Shown here piece after piece: positions 44,932 through 55,557 of a stretch of DNA of 64,000 bases. The position numbers were made by a program, and so were the translations under genes. Each line of letters begins with the position of its first letter. Position 1 is the stretch's first letter. Where the stretch lies: the NCBI GenBank assembly GCA_027946365.1, contig JAPEUQ010000011.1:1364001-1428000 (forward strand), given 5' to 3'. This stretch comes from Kalmusia sp. IMI 367209. Lineage: Eukaryota > Ascomycota > Dothideomycetes > Pleosporales > Didymosphaeriaceae. The notes beneath the pieces are model-generated. The model was not told the origin of the DNA and did not search any database. It saw only the letters and a program-made list of their open reading frames with translations.

Positions 44932-46662
44932 ATGCCCGGCTTCCGTCGCTGGGGCAAGTCCAAATTCCAGAACAACCCCGAGTCGTCCTTCAAGCTGCTC
45001 GCCGCAGTCCTTGTCATCACCTTCTACCTGATAATCAAGGAGTTCTCGAACCCCACTGTGAGATTTTCTGGCAGGATCTCCTCGTATGGCGCGCACATAC
45101 AACATGCAACCTGGAAGAGTGGCACCGGGAGGGCGGATCCAAAGAAGGCAGACAAGGTTCGCAATGCCATGAAATATACCTTCTGGAAGTACCGCGAGCG
45201 AGCATGGGGGAGCGACGATATTCTGCCGGTTTCTGGAAACAAATCATCGTCGCGGAATGGCTGGGGCGCATTCATTGTAGATTCGGCAACGACACTGGTG
45301 CTGATGGGGCTTTGGGACGAACTGGTGCTTTCAGTAGAGCACATTGTTACGGTCGACTTAACAAATGCAGACGGCCTGGTTGACCCATTCGAAACGACCA
45401 TTAGATACTTGGGAGGGCTGGTATCGCTGGTGGATTTGTACGATGCGGGCGTCATACCAAACCATGTCATTGCAGAAGAAGCACGCGATGCCATTCTCCG
45501 ACAAGCTGTCACTCTTGCGAACGCCTTGGGACCTGCATATGATACGCCCACGGGTATGCCATGGCCTCGTGTAGACTTTAGCCAGTCGAAAGGTGTTCTG
45601 GACCCGTCCCGAGTCTACCTGGAAGGCCGAGACAAAGGGAAACACCCGAATCCTGTCGTTGGGCCTGCCCGTACTGGCTCCTCCATTCTAGAGAATCGTG
45701 TCTTGACCCGACTCACTGGTGATCCAATCTATGCGCAGAATTCCACTCTTGCTTGGGCTCCGTTGGTATGGACCAAGTGGTACCGTACTTATACTGGCAT
45801 CGTCGACGGGCCTTTAGATATTTTCACGGGCGAACCTGTTGGTCGACAACGAGGCTGGGACGCTGCGCACGACTCGTACTATGAATATCTCATGAAGATG
45901 ACACTTCTTGCTCCGCCTTTTGATCCCTATCTTGAGAAATATAAAGATCAATTTCTTATGGCCGCACAGTCACTTCGCAAACGATACTCTTCACGCTCTG
46001 CTGTAGCACCTAATCATACTATGCAGCACCTCTTCGTTGCCCAAGGAGATGACAAGTGGTTTCTAAATAGACAAAGCCATCTCGCCTGCTTTGCTCCCGG
46101 TACACTTCTCCTAGCGAGCAAATTCCATGGTAACAAGGGACTCGGAACTTTTGCACTCGCGCTCCTAGAGGGCTGTCGGCATACTTACAGCAGCACCCCT
46201 TCGAAGATAGGCCCCGAGGAATGGTCCTGGATTCCCAAGTTTGGCTACGATGACCCTGTTTACGCACCATCGACTACCCGGGAAACTGAAGAATGGCGAA
46301 CCAGCGGTCTTTGGAGCGTGGATACCAGATTCAAAGGACGCCCAGAATATGTCGAATCTCTCTTCTACGCTTATCGCATCACAGGCGACACGCGTTTTCG
46401 TGAATGGGCCTGGGAGGCCTTCCAGGCAATGGAGGACCACTGCAAGGCGCCATACGGTTATGCCCAGTTGACGGACGTGTACAGGGTAAAACCTGAGGAG
46501 TGGAATGGCGATGGGAAAGAGAGATGGATTGACATACAGGAAAGCTTCTGGGCTGCCGAAACGCTGAAGTATCTTTGGCTTACCTTCAGCAACGTCAGTG
46601 TGGCGAGTTTGGATCGTTGGGTGTTTAGCACGGGAGGTCATCCATTCCGCATGATTAGGTGA
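44932..46662 (+). CDS. GH47 alpha-mannosidase (type II membrane protein)
   Basis: A single-exon 576-residue class I alpha-1,2-mannosidase that trims N-glycan mannose in the ER or Golgi. A short cytosolic N-terminus precedes one membrane anchor (LLAAVLVITFYLIIKEF), then the catalytic domain. Active-site regions are present: PFETTIRYLGG (first catalytic Glu), DSYYEYLMKM (Asp), RPEYVESLFYAYRITGD (Glu), along with HLACFAPGTLLL and LENRVLTRLTGD. The calcium-binding end, NTEAHP in most members, is STGGHPF here, keeping the threonine but replacing the Glu-Ala pair by Gly-Gly. So catalysis is probably intact, with an unusual C-terminal loop. Length is usual for fungal ER/Golgi members. Confidence 0.93.
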   Translation: MPGFRRWGKSKFQNNPESSFKLLAAVLVITFYLIIKEFSNPTVRFSGRISSYGAHIQHATWKSGTGRADPKKADKVRNAMKYTFWKYRERAWGSDDILPVSGNKSSSRNGWGAFIVDSATTLVLMGLWDELVLSVEHIVTVDLTNADGLVDPFETTIRYLGGLVSLVDLYDAGVIPNHVIAEEARDAILRQAVTLANALGPAYDTPTGMPWPRVDFSQSKGVLDPSRVYLEGRDKGKHPNPVVGPARTGSSILENRVLTRLTGDPIYAQNSTLAWAPLVWTKWYRTYTGIVDGPLDIFTGEPVGRQRGWDAAHDSYYEYLMKMTLLAPPFDPYLEKYKDQFLMAAQSLRKRYSSRSAVAPNHTMQHLFVAQGDDKWFLNRQSHLACFAPGTLLLASKFHGNKGLGTFALALLEGCRHTYSSTPSKIGPEEWSWIPKFGYDDPVYAPSTTRETEEWRTSGLWSVDTRFKGRPEYVESLFYAYRITGDTRFREWAWEAFQAMEDHCKAPYGYAQLTDVYRVKPEEWNGDGKERWIDIQESFWAAETLKYLWLTFSNVSVASLDRWVFSTGGHPFRMIR

Positions 46663-48076
46663 AGAATAAGAGCGTGATTTCAGGAAACGATCCTGAGGCG
46701 ACTAAGCCTGTACAACATATCAAAGCGCAGCCCATTATGCGGAGTTAGATCAGGAAGTGCGAGTAACTTCACTTTACTATGGCTTCTCGTATGGTTGCGG
46801 CAATATCGCACTCGGAATCTGCCACACTAGACCCTAAGGAAACGTGGCGACGAATTCTCAGGATGATGAAATAATGACATGGGCAAGGGCTATAGGAGAT
46901 ATTACCGTCCATCCTAGATCTAGCAAAAACTTCGGTGCAGCTTGCAACAAGTCTCGAGGAGCAAATAAGCAGACACAGAATAAGAGGAGAGCTATCAAAT
47001 GGTGAATATTAGTGCTTCTTCAGAGTACCAGTTCCGGCAGACTTGTCTTGGACTGCGTTAACCCAGGACACATGATACCTTCGAAAAGAGCTCTCCAAAT
47101 GTGCCAACATAAGACTATATCTCAACCCTCTCTCTCACTGCAAGGCGCTCCCTAGAAGGAGCATTATGGGATGCAGATTCGGGGTGTGTAGAGCATGCAT
47201 GCTGGAGACACAGAATGTATGTGAAAATACGGTATCGAATTTGCGATTGGTAGACCATGCTATACGATCCGCATCTGTCTCGACATTCGCAGGAATTATT
47301 CCGATCCTGCTGAATAGCGTGATCATGTTAGAAGACATGATATCCCGGAGGTTATTCCGTGCGCGACGGTGTTCCACAGCGTACTCCCGATTTGCGCATA
47401 CCGGTATTAGGCTAGCATAAACATGTGGTAGCATATGCTCTGGAGCGCTTTCTCTTTTGTCGCTATCTATTGTTCCATCCGTGTCACTGTCAAGTCCATT
47501 ACCAAATTTTTGTCTCTAGAGATGTTTTCTAGTCAACACTGAGACACTCCATCCTGCTGCGTTGCTGCTTGTCTCACATCCGATTCCGACACGGGCGACC
47601 TCCGACTACTACCCACTCCCATCGCCTAATTCACGGTCCTGCTGCACTAGCCTCCAATACAGAATGACTCACAGGACAATCCTCGTGTACGAATTGCATG
47701 ACCGCCCTTTCTCCCAATAAAAGGCTCCGTTCGCGCTCGGCTTTTCGGGAATGACATGCGATTTCTCAGCACAATTATCAAGCCAACAGGCCAATCGTCC
47801 GTGCGCAAACCGCCAAGCCACCACCCTTTTTGCACGATGCATGCTTACAATGTCCCCTTTGTCAGTGATGAGAAAATGGAGTCAAAAGCAAGCAATATAA
47901 GAGGCGAGGGCGTACTGGGAGGAGGCGTCGCAATACGATTGTACCACTCGATTGACGGAGTCCGCAGAACATATTTGGTTGAGCTGTTTTCCGGTGTCCG
48001 CCTGTGCAAAGATAAGAAGTTAGAGATCTCGCAGTAGCATTTAATTCAGAGGAAGAAACAGAAGAGACGACTAAAA
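46663..48076. other. Intergenic interval
   Basis: About 1.4 kb. A 93-codon plus-strand frame at 47756-48037 starts with ATG but has no recognised feature. No gene supported. Confidence 0.45.
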
Positions 48077-48830
48077 ATGTCGCTAGCCGTCACAGGAGAC
48101 TCTTACACCCCATCGTCCTCAAGATTGCGCCGGAAAGCCAAAGCCAAACCATCGTCCCGAGACCAACACCATCTCCGGACACTATTACTCGATGCCCACA
48201 GCACATACGCCGACTCGCAACTCGCAAACAACGTCGAGAAGCAGCTCTCTTTCCTCGCCAAGTCAGCCCCAATTCCGATTACGCGAATACTATCGCTCGG
48301 ACTGGGCTCGCTCTCAATCAAGTGCAGAAAAAGGTCAGGCACGTCGCTTGAAACAACTCGCTGTTCTTCTCGCTCTCCGCAATAGCCTACAAAAGTCGTC
48401 AAAAACGCCGATTGAGGTTTATGCGCAAGACCCAACATTTACTCGTCAGGACGAAGTCCTTCTTTCCTCACTCGACATCCGGATATCGCGCACTCCATCA
48501 GGATCTTCTCTTGGCGAAGCTACGTCCATAATGTCCTCCTCTACACTGGTGTATTCGCCATTCCTAACGCTGGAAGCATACGAGCAACTTTTCATACAAT
48601 CAAAGCAACCTGTCCCGTACCTGATTGGCGACGACTTCAATGCCTTGCTGGAAAAATGGCCAAAATACACACCCGAACGCGCACAGGTCGAGAAGGTGAC
48701 GAAGTCAGCGCTAGGACGATATCGGCGGAAGGCAATTTCTGGTTCAGGGTTTTGGGTAGACAGTGACGGGGCATTTCCGATGGCTGTTTATGCGGTGCAG
48801 AGTGGCGTAAAAGAGAAAGCGAAGATATAA
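48077..48830 (+). CDS. SRR1-like domain protein with an apparent frameshift
   Basis: An SRR1-like protein of about 250 residues, intronless if read through one indel. The first frame (MSLAVTGDSYTP...) carries the domain's opening motif PITRILSLGLGSLS. From about 48328 the coding sense moves to the next frame: KGQARRLKQLAVLLALRNSL, then IEVYAQDPTFTRQDEVLLSSL and VYSPFLTLEAYEQLF, all typical of SRR1 (circadian/ heme-linked regulator family). The switch falls in an AAAAA run at 48328-48332; removal of one A keeps the domain continuous. A 61-base intron (GTCAGC at 48262 to AG at 48322) would also keep phase but would delete the conserved SLGLGS motif and has a weak donor. So either a base-call/assembly error, a strain-specific break, or that intron. 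The start has a good AAAAATG context. Confidence 0.7.
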
Positions 48831-48921
48831 AAATTTCCGTAGAAGTCGACTTCAGATACCCAATAGACCAAGATTTTGTACAATCTTCCCAACAAGAAAT
48901 TGGACTGGACCGTGATTTTGC

Positions 48922-49937
48922 TTATCCTAACATCTTACTGAAGCTCCCAGCAATGCCTGCTGCGCTGACACTCAAACTAAGGCTTAATCGTAGGCCCTTT
49001 GTCTGTGCGCGGAACTCTTGCTGTCCATCTCCCCAATCTCTTCTCAGCGTCGCTTGATGCTGTAGGCTTGGTCTTCGGGATATACTCTCGATCCTCTTTT
49101 CCGTATCTTGCGCCCGTTTCTCGGCTTCGTTCATGTCATGTAAAATAGATATCTTTAAGGATTCCACACCAGCCAACTCATGTTGTGGAATGTTCGCATA
49201 TATCAGTGTGCCATTCGTCGATTGAGCAATGAAGCATTGATACCGATACGGATGCAGCGCAACATTCCACACATCGGCGATTCCCCGAGCTTGGGTGCGG
49301 GAGTATTCCAACATTTTCGAGATAGTAACGTAATAGTCTAAATCCCACACAGCAGCGTTGTTCTCTGTGAGAAGCAGAAAGTTGGAGTCAGCGCCCAGTG
49401 CAACGATCCGCGGTCGATCTGTCCAGGAGCCATCTTTGATGCGAGCTTGTAGCGCTAATAGGAGGGGAAGGGGAAGATTTTTCCATAAATAAGAAGAGCT
49501 ATCATGAATGAGAAAGGAGGCATTATACGGGCCTAATGCCAGGCGGATGCCAGGAATGTTACGTATCAGGCGGCCCTGGGCATTTGTGGCATGGAGGAAT
49601 TTAACAAGTTCGGACGGTAGCCCTTGAGATTCTATGTCCCATCAGATCAACATGATATGAATTGTCGAAGTATTAGGGCTGGTACCGATGTGATCGCGAC
49701 CATGCTTATCACGCCATGTCAGCAAGAAGCTATCTTCGAAGCCAAGCGTCACATGATGAACTTTCATGGTTTGCGTAGATGTTAGAAGAGCATTTAATTT
49801 TCTCGGAAGGCGTGTACTACGTCAAGGTTAGCTTCTATACAGAGCGGTAAGGTAGGGTAGCCGTACTAATCTCTGCGAGAAGGACATTGGAAGAAGTGAT
49901 TTCCCCGCTGGCCGAATGCGAACGTCGAATCGCACAT
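48922..49937 (-). CDS. Uncharacterised fungal protein, paralogue of the gene at 50276
   Basis: A 303-residue protein from exons 49937-49867, 49816-49686 and 49631-48922; introns are 50 bases (GTACGG...GACGTAG, branch GCTAAC) and 54 bases. It begins MCDSTFAFGQRGNHFFQCPS, and then has repeated strand-like segments with LP-x-L helices: YTRLPRKLNALL, VTLGFEDSFLLTWRD, GLPSELVKFLHA, LALGPYNASFLIH, IVALGADSNFLLLT and VALHPYRYQCFIAQSTNGTL. These match, in order, segments of the protein encoded head-to-head at 50276, including a first intron at the same place (after two bases of a Tyr codon). The C-terminus (about 220-303) is a charged probable coiled segment ending in a serine/leucine repeat. Family common in filamentous fungi (inference); function unknown. 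It lacks the WHPDRFG-type C-terminal domain of its neighbour. Confidence 0.78.
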
Positions 49938-50275
49938 GTCGGGGATCCTGGAGAGTTTATCACAACAGTCCCTTTCTTATCTGTCTGTTATGAGGTGTAG
50001 AGAACTGTGAGTGCGCGATCGAAGCATGATCCGACGTTCACCTGCCAAGCGGATCGGCTTCCAGGTTTGTACCAAGGAATCAACCACACCAAGCACCAAC
50101 CACGTAAACAACATACATTTCACACTCATTATGCAGCATCCCCGAATACACTTTTCCACAACGCACGGATTCATTCTCTTTTCCTTATTGTCGTGGCTAT
50201 CGTGTAATTCCGCTGGCATTTTCGACGCTGTTTGCGGATGACGTCATCTCGCTGTTTATCCAATAACATCCAAGT
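49938..50275. promoter_or_regulatory. Shared region between head-to-head paralogues
   Basis: A 338-base divergent spacer between the two paralogous genes, likely holding both promoters. It includes TGACGTCA at about 50238-50245, the palindromic CRE-type site bound by many bZIP factors. Confidence 0.5.
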
Positions 50276-51673
50276 ATGAATGGTACCTCAAGCAACACAT
50301 GCTTCTTCTCTTTCGGGCCGAACGACAGCTTCATATCAAAGAATCACGAAGGGCTTCGATAGTAAATCCCCCCTTCTTCATTTGCGTCACCAAGTCTTAC
50401 GTCAATATAGCCATGATCTCCCACCAGTCCTCCAAACTCTTATCAACGACGGCAGCGTCCTTGACATCCACTGGGCTTCCCTAGGCCCCATCATTGACTC
50501 CTGGGCTCTGAGCTTCAAAGATTCTTCCGGAACGAATAATCTCGCCTGGGGTTCCTCAATACCTTACCGTCTAGAAAAAGTGCTTTCTAGAATCGCTCCT
50601 TCGCCGCACCTGCGTGTTTTCCTTGGCCCATCATCGTCTTATATAGCATGGGACCCAACCTTTATTCGCTGGTCAGGATTACCCACTAGTCTAGAGGACA
50701 GTTTGCAATCGTGGCTCACACCTTCTGGTTGGCGCGCTGGGCCACCGAGAATGGTGAGCTGGGGAATTGGCGATGCATTCTTCGCCATGAGCGAGTATGG
50801 TGATATAGCGTATCGACTTGGTGATAAGAAGAGAGATGAGTGGTTGACTTGGAGGGAGACGGTGCAGGAGTGGAAGCATGAGAAGGAATTCCGCTGGAGT
50901 GAGGTAGCAGTAAGCCTTTGACCCCAAATGACATATAGGAGAGACATGATGTTAAGAATGAGGTGTAGTATATCGCCCTAGACCCAACAATGCCCGATCA
51001 ATTCGTCGCGATAAGAAATGACGGCACTTGGTCCGGCGCCATCGACGACGCAAACTCAGCCGCTCTAACAGCCTTCGCATACAACTTCTTCCGCCTTACT
51101 ACCCCTAGGTCAAATTCAGGATCGAGATCTCCACCCAAAGCCCAAACTCAAGCCGACGACCACACGAACGGCGCGTCAAGACCAAACGATGACGTTACCG
51201 ATCTGGCGATGCAAGCCCTGTACAACCAATGGTCAACCTCAACAGCCCTCCTCTTCGCCTCTGCACTCGCTGTAACATCCCCAACCAAACGCACACCAAA
51301 GAAGCTTGAAATTCGTTCACAATCCTCAGCATCATCCGTTCCATCCTCTTCAACGGCCGTTCCCCGCGCCAATCTCCTAACCTCTTTCCCCTACCTCCCT
51401 CCCGCACTCACAAACTGCGTCCTCCCTGTCTGTGCCTTACAAAAAGCCGATCCAAATGGGCTCCGCGCGTGCAAGCACGACGTCGAGCGACTTTTCAAGG
51501 CGAGTGGCGAATATAGTTTTGAATGGTTACGACAGGAAAGGCTACGGTGGCATCCTGATCGGTTTGGGAGGCTGTGTGAGGCTGGATGGAAGGAGGAAGG
51601 GAAGAAATTATCGGAAGAGATGTTTAAGATTGTGGATGGTCTGATTGGGGAGTTGGAGAGCAAGCAGGAGTAG
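50276..51673 (+). CDS. Uncharacterised fungal protein with C-terminal HPD-type motif
   Basis: A 429-residue protein from exons 50276-50361, 50411-50909 and 50969-51673; introns are 49 bases (GTAAAT...ATATAG) and 59 bases (GTAAGC...GTGTAG), phases agree. The N-terminal half shows a repeated pattern of glycine-led strands and LP-helices: CFFSFGPNDSFISKN, RYHDLPPVLQTLI, VFLGPSSSYIAWD, GLPTSLEDSLQSWL, SWGIGDAFFAMSEYGDIAYR, then YIALDPTMPDQFVAIRNDGT. The C-terminal part, after a low-complexity Ser/Thr linker, has FEWLRQERLRWHPDRFGRL and a following helix, a segment seen at the end of many fungal proteins and recalling the HPD of J-domains, though the rest of a J-domain is not evident. Paralogue of the divergent gene at 48922. 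Function unknown. Confidence 0.8.
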
Positions 51674-52107
51674 TTGGTTAGGTGGATGACTAGAAGCTAA
51701 CTGTGGATCCAAGGGTTCAATCCAGTGCAATCTGTGTGGGAAATGCGATACTGGGCATCGTGCATCATGAATGCGACGTTCGACCGTTTTGGAATAGCAG
51801 ACCATATATGTTACCAACCTCGCTCAACTACACTGTAATCTACGACTCTAAAACTGAGCCTGCGACCTAATAAACCTCGCTCGTAACTACACAATATCGC
51901 CACAACCTAGATTAGTCCTAGGTCGGTGCGACTTTAGGTATTCAGACTATGTGTAAACAATTTGAAATCTGAAAGTGAGTCCAGAAATGTGATATTGAAT
52001 CCCTACGCATTTGATTGAATGTCCAAAATAGCTACAATACGAATTTACTCGTCAAATCTTATCTTCTCAGGCCACGTCGCCCCCCTGAACATTACCTCCC
52101 TTTGACT
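51674..52107. other. Convergent intergenic interval
   Basis: 3' regions of the plus-strand gene ending at 51673 and the minus-strand oxidase ending at 52108. A GGTTCAATCC string at 51714-51723 recalls a tRNA B box but no arm pairs around it. Confidence 0.5.
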
Positions 52108-53945
52108 CTAGAAATAATGATTCACTAGCGGATCATAAGTTGCATTACCGTAAGCGCTGCCACCGTAATCGAGATAGCCCGCCACGTACGGCTGAGGGAC
52201 CCTTGCTGTGATTTCTTCTGCATTCCCAAATACCCACGCCGTCTGCATCCCCATGATCCTATGCGCGATGATATGGCAATGCATCATCCAAACCCCTGGC
52301 TCACTGACATTAACTCGCCATGCTCGCCATCCGGCTGTTGTGAAAGGCACGCCTTTCTCCGCATACCGATACTGCATCGTAGTATCCCTCAAGGCTGGCG
52401 TCCATCCTGTCTCAGAGTATAACCTTTCAAGCTTCGCGTTGTTAGCCGACGCATTGTACGTTCCATTTCCGGATCCGAGATCCCAGTAGTGGCGACCATG
52501 AGCGTGGAAGGGATGTATGTCCCAACCACCACTTGGTCCGTTGCTGTTCTCCCACACGATGTCAATGATCTCACCGAGCTTGGCAGGATATGCGAGGGTC
52601 TTCGGATCCCATCCATAGTTGCTGATCGCGGCTTCGTAATCGGGGTATCGCTGCTTGACCTCGCTTGTAGATCTCAGTCAAGTAGGGATAGCTGATGTTT
52701 GCCTCTTTCCAGATATTCCCATTCTGCGACCATTGTGTTGTGCCATTCACCTTTTGCTCTACTTTTATGACAATGGTACGGGTGACGGAGCTGGAAAGAG
52801 GGAAAGGGTTGGATGTGGTATCGAACGGAGTGAGCGTATACTCAAGCCAGTTTGTGACCTCTTTCGGAAGTGTAATGGGTTTTGTATCTGGCAGGATAAT
52901 GGACGTGGCGTTGGCGCTGTAGGGTGCACGCCCAGAAATACGATAGGACAGCAATGCAAAGCCAGAAACGTTGGCCGGTCGATCCCGGTTTTCGTATTGA
53001 ATCCAGAAGCTCGTGCTATTGAGCTGCTTCAGCTCTTTCGCTGATTTGGTTTTGAAAAGTACCGAAAAGCGTTGCCCAGGAGCGATCTGCAAATGATCCG
53101 TACTTGCCTTCTTAGTAAAAGAACCGTCGGCTTCTATAATAGTTAAATTATCGTGGCTTTCAATGCCCAGCGTAACCAACGAAATGACTTGTAGGCCAAT
53201 GAGTCTCAAGCGATATGTCCGATCCGGTTCGACTTCGATAACATGCGGCAGACAGCTTTTGTCGATAGCCTTGTCCGATTGCGCCTTTCCGCTTTGGCCA
53301 TTTAGTAGTATCGCATTTGTTTCTCCGCTCCAAACAAAAGGATTAGCAAGGAGTCCCGCTTCGATCGTATCATCGGTCTTATTGTAATAATCTTGTAAAT
53401 TCAAGATGTTATCTTCGTCGTATTCGTATGGCACTGGATCGCAAGAATTTACGATCAACGGTCCTTCCGCGGTGATCTCCTGGAAGCCAATGTGTGAATG
53501 ATAGAAATAGGTTCCTGCTTCTCCTTTCTCGGGGTGTATCTCGTAATCGAAGAAATGTTCGGGTCCGATAGGCCATTGGCTTGCTTGCGGGCTGCCATCA
53601 GAGTAGGGAGCTACTCTAGCGGAGAGGCCATGCCAATGCTGTAGGAGTTATGCAATGTCGCTCCCAATGGCTCAGAATACGTACAACAGTGAGGTTATGG
53701 TCGGGTATGTGGTTGTACACTCTGATCCAGGTCGTCTCCCCCTCCTTTAGATACAGTGTGGGTCCAGGGGATGAACCATTGAGTAGCACAGAGTATCTCG
53801 ACTGACAATCTATCGTAATATTCGCCGCTGTCGCATAAAGCACAGTGTGAGGGGACCACGAAGCATCGTGTTGTATCAAATCCGCTCCTATTGGCAAAGA
53901 CCAGAAAGCGAAGAAAATTGAAACGGCAGCCGCAAGCGACGGCAT
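52108..53945 (-). CDS. Multicopper oxidase (laccase/ascorbate-oxidase-like) with an apparent frameshift
   Basis: A secreted blue copper oxidase of about 596 residues if one indel is ignored. Exon 1 is 53945-53685 (signal peptide MPSLAAAVSIFFAFWSLPIG) and a 46-base intron (GTACGT...CTACAG) leads into HWHGLSARV. All four copper motifs are visible: HWHGL, FYHSHIG, HPFHAHGRHYW and MHCHIIAHRIMGM. The reading frame changes within a GGGG run (plus strand 52642-52645): upstream reads IYKRGQAAIP, downstream reads DYEAAISNYGWDPKT in the adjacent frame. Removal of one base restores continuity, and no intron of workable size fits there. So the gene is either recently broken, which would remove the two C-terminal copper motifs, or carries a base error. 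Family members oxidise phenols, ascorbate or metals. A TATATATA box lies 46 bases upstream. Confidence 0.85.
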
Positions 53946-55557
53946 GGCTGACAGAGTCTGGTGTGCCCATTGCAAGGTGTTGCGCTTTGAATATATATAT
54001 GGGAAGGGGTGGTTATGATGGCCAAGTGCTTTGTGATGCTGACGGGTTGCCTGGTTGGCTGTGCTCGTATAACCCCAAACATCGACAGGCTGATGTGACG
54101 TGTTAGTGTCTTACTGAGGTTAAATTTGGGGTCTGAAGAGTACAAATGGTGCACATAGGTTGATGGAGTGGTACGAACAGTACTGGCGCGCACTAGTGCT
54201 GACATTAGCCTGCGTTTATACCAACCGTAGTTAGCAACTGCGAGTTAATTTGAAAAGGGGCCGATGATGAGCAACATCGTCAACATATCACGCATAGACC
54301 TAACACGACTCCTAATTTGCTTTTATGATCTCCAAAGTCTTGCATAGTGGGTAAAATGATAAATCGGACATCTGGCAACCATTACTTGCTCTCCATGCAG
54401 AAATCACTGAGAGTTCAGGCTCAGTCACTAAAGTACTTGAGCATGTAACATCGTGTACGCATCGATATGGCCCAGCAATAAATGTCTCGTGAAAGTTACT
54501 TCTGCGATAATGAGGACCATGCCATCTTAGAAGATAACCGAGAGTGGGGGCCTAAAACAGGTCGTTGGTCGTTTAAGTCGTTCATTCAATGCCCAACGAT
54601 CGGGGGTTTGGGATCGGCCTCAGTGGCTGTGGGCTGCCTAAGGACCAACCGCATTTGCAGCTTTGTCTTGGCATATTGCAGATCCTGGGCAAACTTTTAG
54701 TAACAATTCTCGTATGTATTGTATGTCAAAGTTGGTTGATCCACGATGTCGGCACCTTCTGAGATATATAACTATACGCTCGCACAAATTGATACACCAG
54801 ATGGCTGGGACTCCATACATGACCAACCCAAGCTCATGAAGATGCATCGACGATGCTGTCTTGGTGTGTTCTTGGGAAATGGCGGAATGAGTATGTATAT
54901 GAGAAGAATAATCAGTATTATGTAGGAGAGCGAGTGTAGATTGTTTAAAGATGGACAAAGAACAGGCTATCGCTGACGTCGATTCTCAGGCGTTTTTGTG
55001 ATTGCGATGTATTCTCTCGAAGGATGAACAATCGATCAATCAACTAGTGAGCTGTCATTCGGAGATTGCTCGGTCAAGCATAGCTAACCATGATTGCGTT
55101 ATTGTACAACTACTTTGTTGCACTTCGACGATGATGGATACAAGGGTAGCAGTCGGATGGCTATCTGCTGAAGACTTATGTTATCATTTTGGTCGAACTA
55201 AAGACTCAGATGCTTACTTGGCAGGAAGACGCGGCCTACTAGAAAACGAAGAGATGGAGATGGGCTGCGGTAAGTAGCAGGTCTTCCGTTATTAAAAAAA
55301 GTGACCACCAGTCTTCGGAAGTAGCTTGGGGTAGGTGAGAACGCGGTCACGTTTTTTCGCGTTCTTGCCTCGTTAGGATCCGAAGAAAGCCCGCAATCCT
55401 TCCGCCAATCATACCCGCCGATTCCGCATTGGGTGAAGCGGGACGCATCGTCACGACGATAACAGATTTCGATTCTTGCTGCCTGGACCGCTTTTAAATA
55501 CGCGATACTGTCCTTTAGGCTTTGCAATGATTCTTCTGTAGATGATCGATTCGCAAT
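53946..55557. other. Divergent intergenic interval
   Basis: About 1.6 kb between the minus-strand oxidase and the plus-strand GFA gene. Short frames only, none with support. A GGATCCGAAGAAAGCCCGCA-type stretch near 55376 belongs to no recognisable gene. Confidence 0.45.
53991..54000 (-). promoter_or_regulatory. TATA box of the multicopper oxidase gene
   Basis: ATATATATAT 46 bases upstream of the start codon at 53945, read on the minus strand. Confidence 0.5.

Noticed and set aside
44604..45383. 259-codon plus-strand open frame
   Set aside because: It overlaps the GH47 coding sequence in another frame and crosses the exons of the small minus-strand gene; composition is that of a shadow frame.
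51714..51723. GGTTCAATCC, resembling a tRNA B box
   Set aside because: No acceptor or T-stem pairing around it; it lies in a 3' region between convergent genes.
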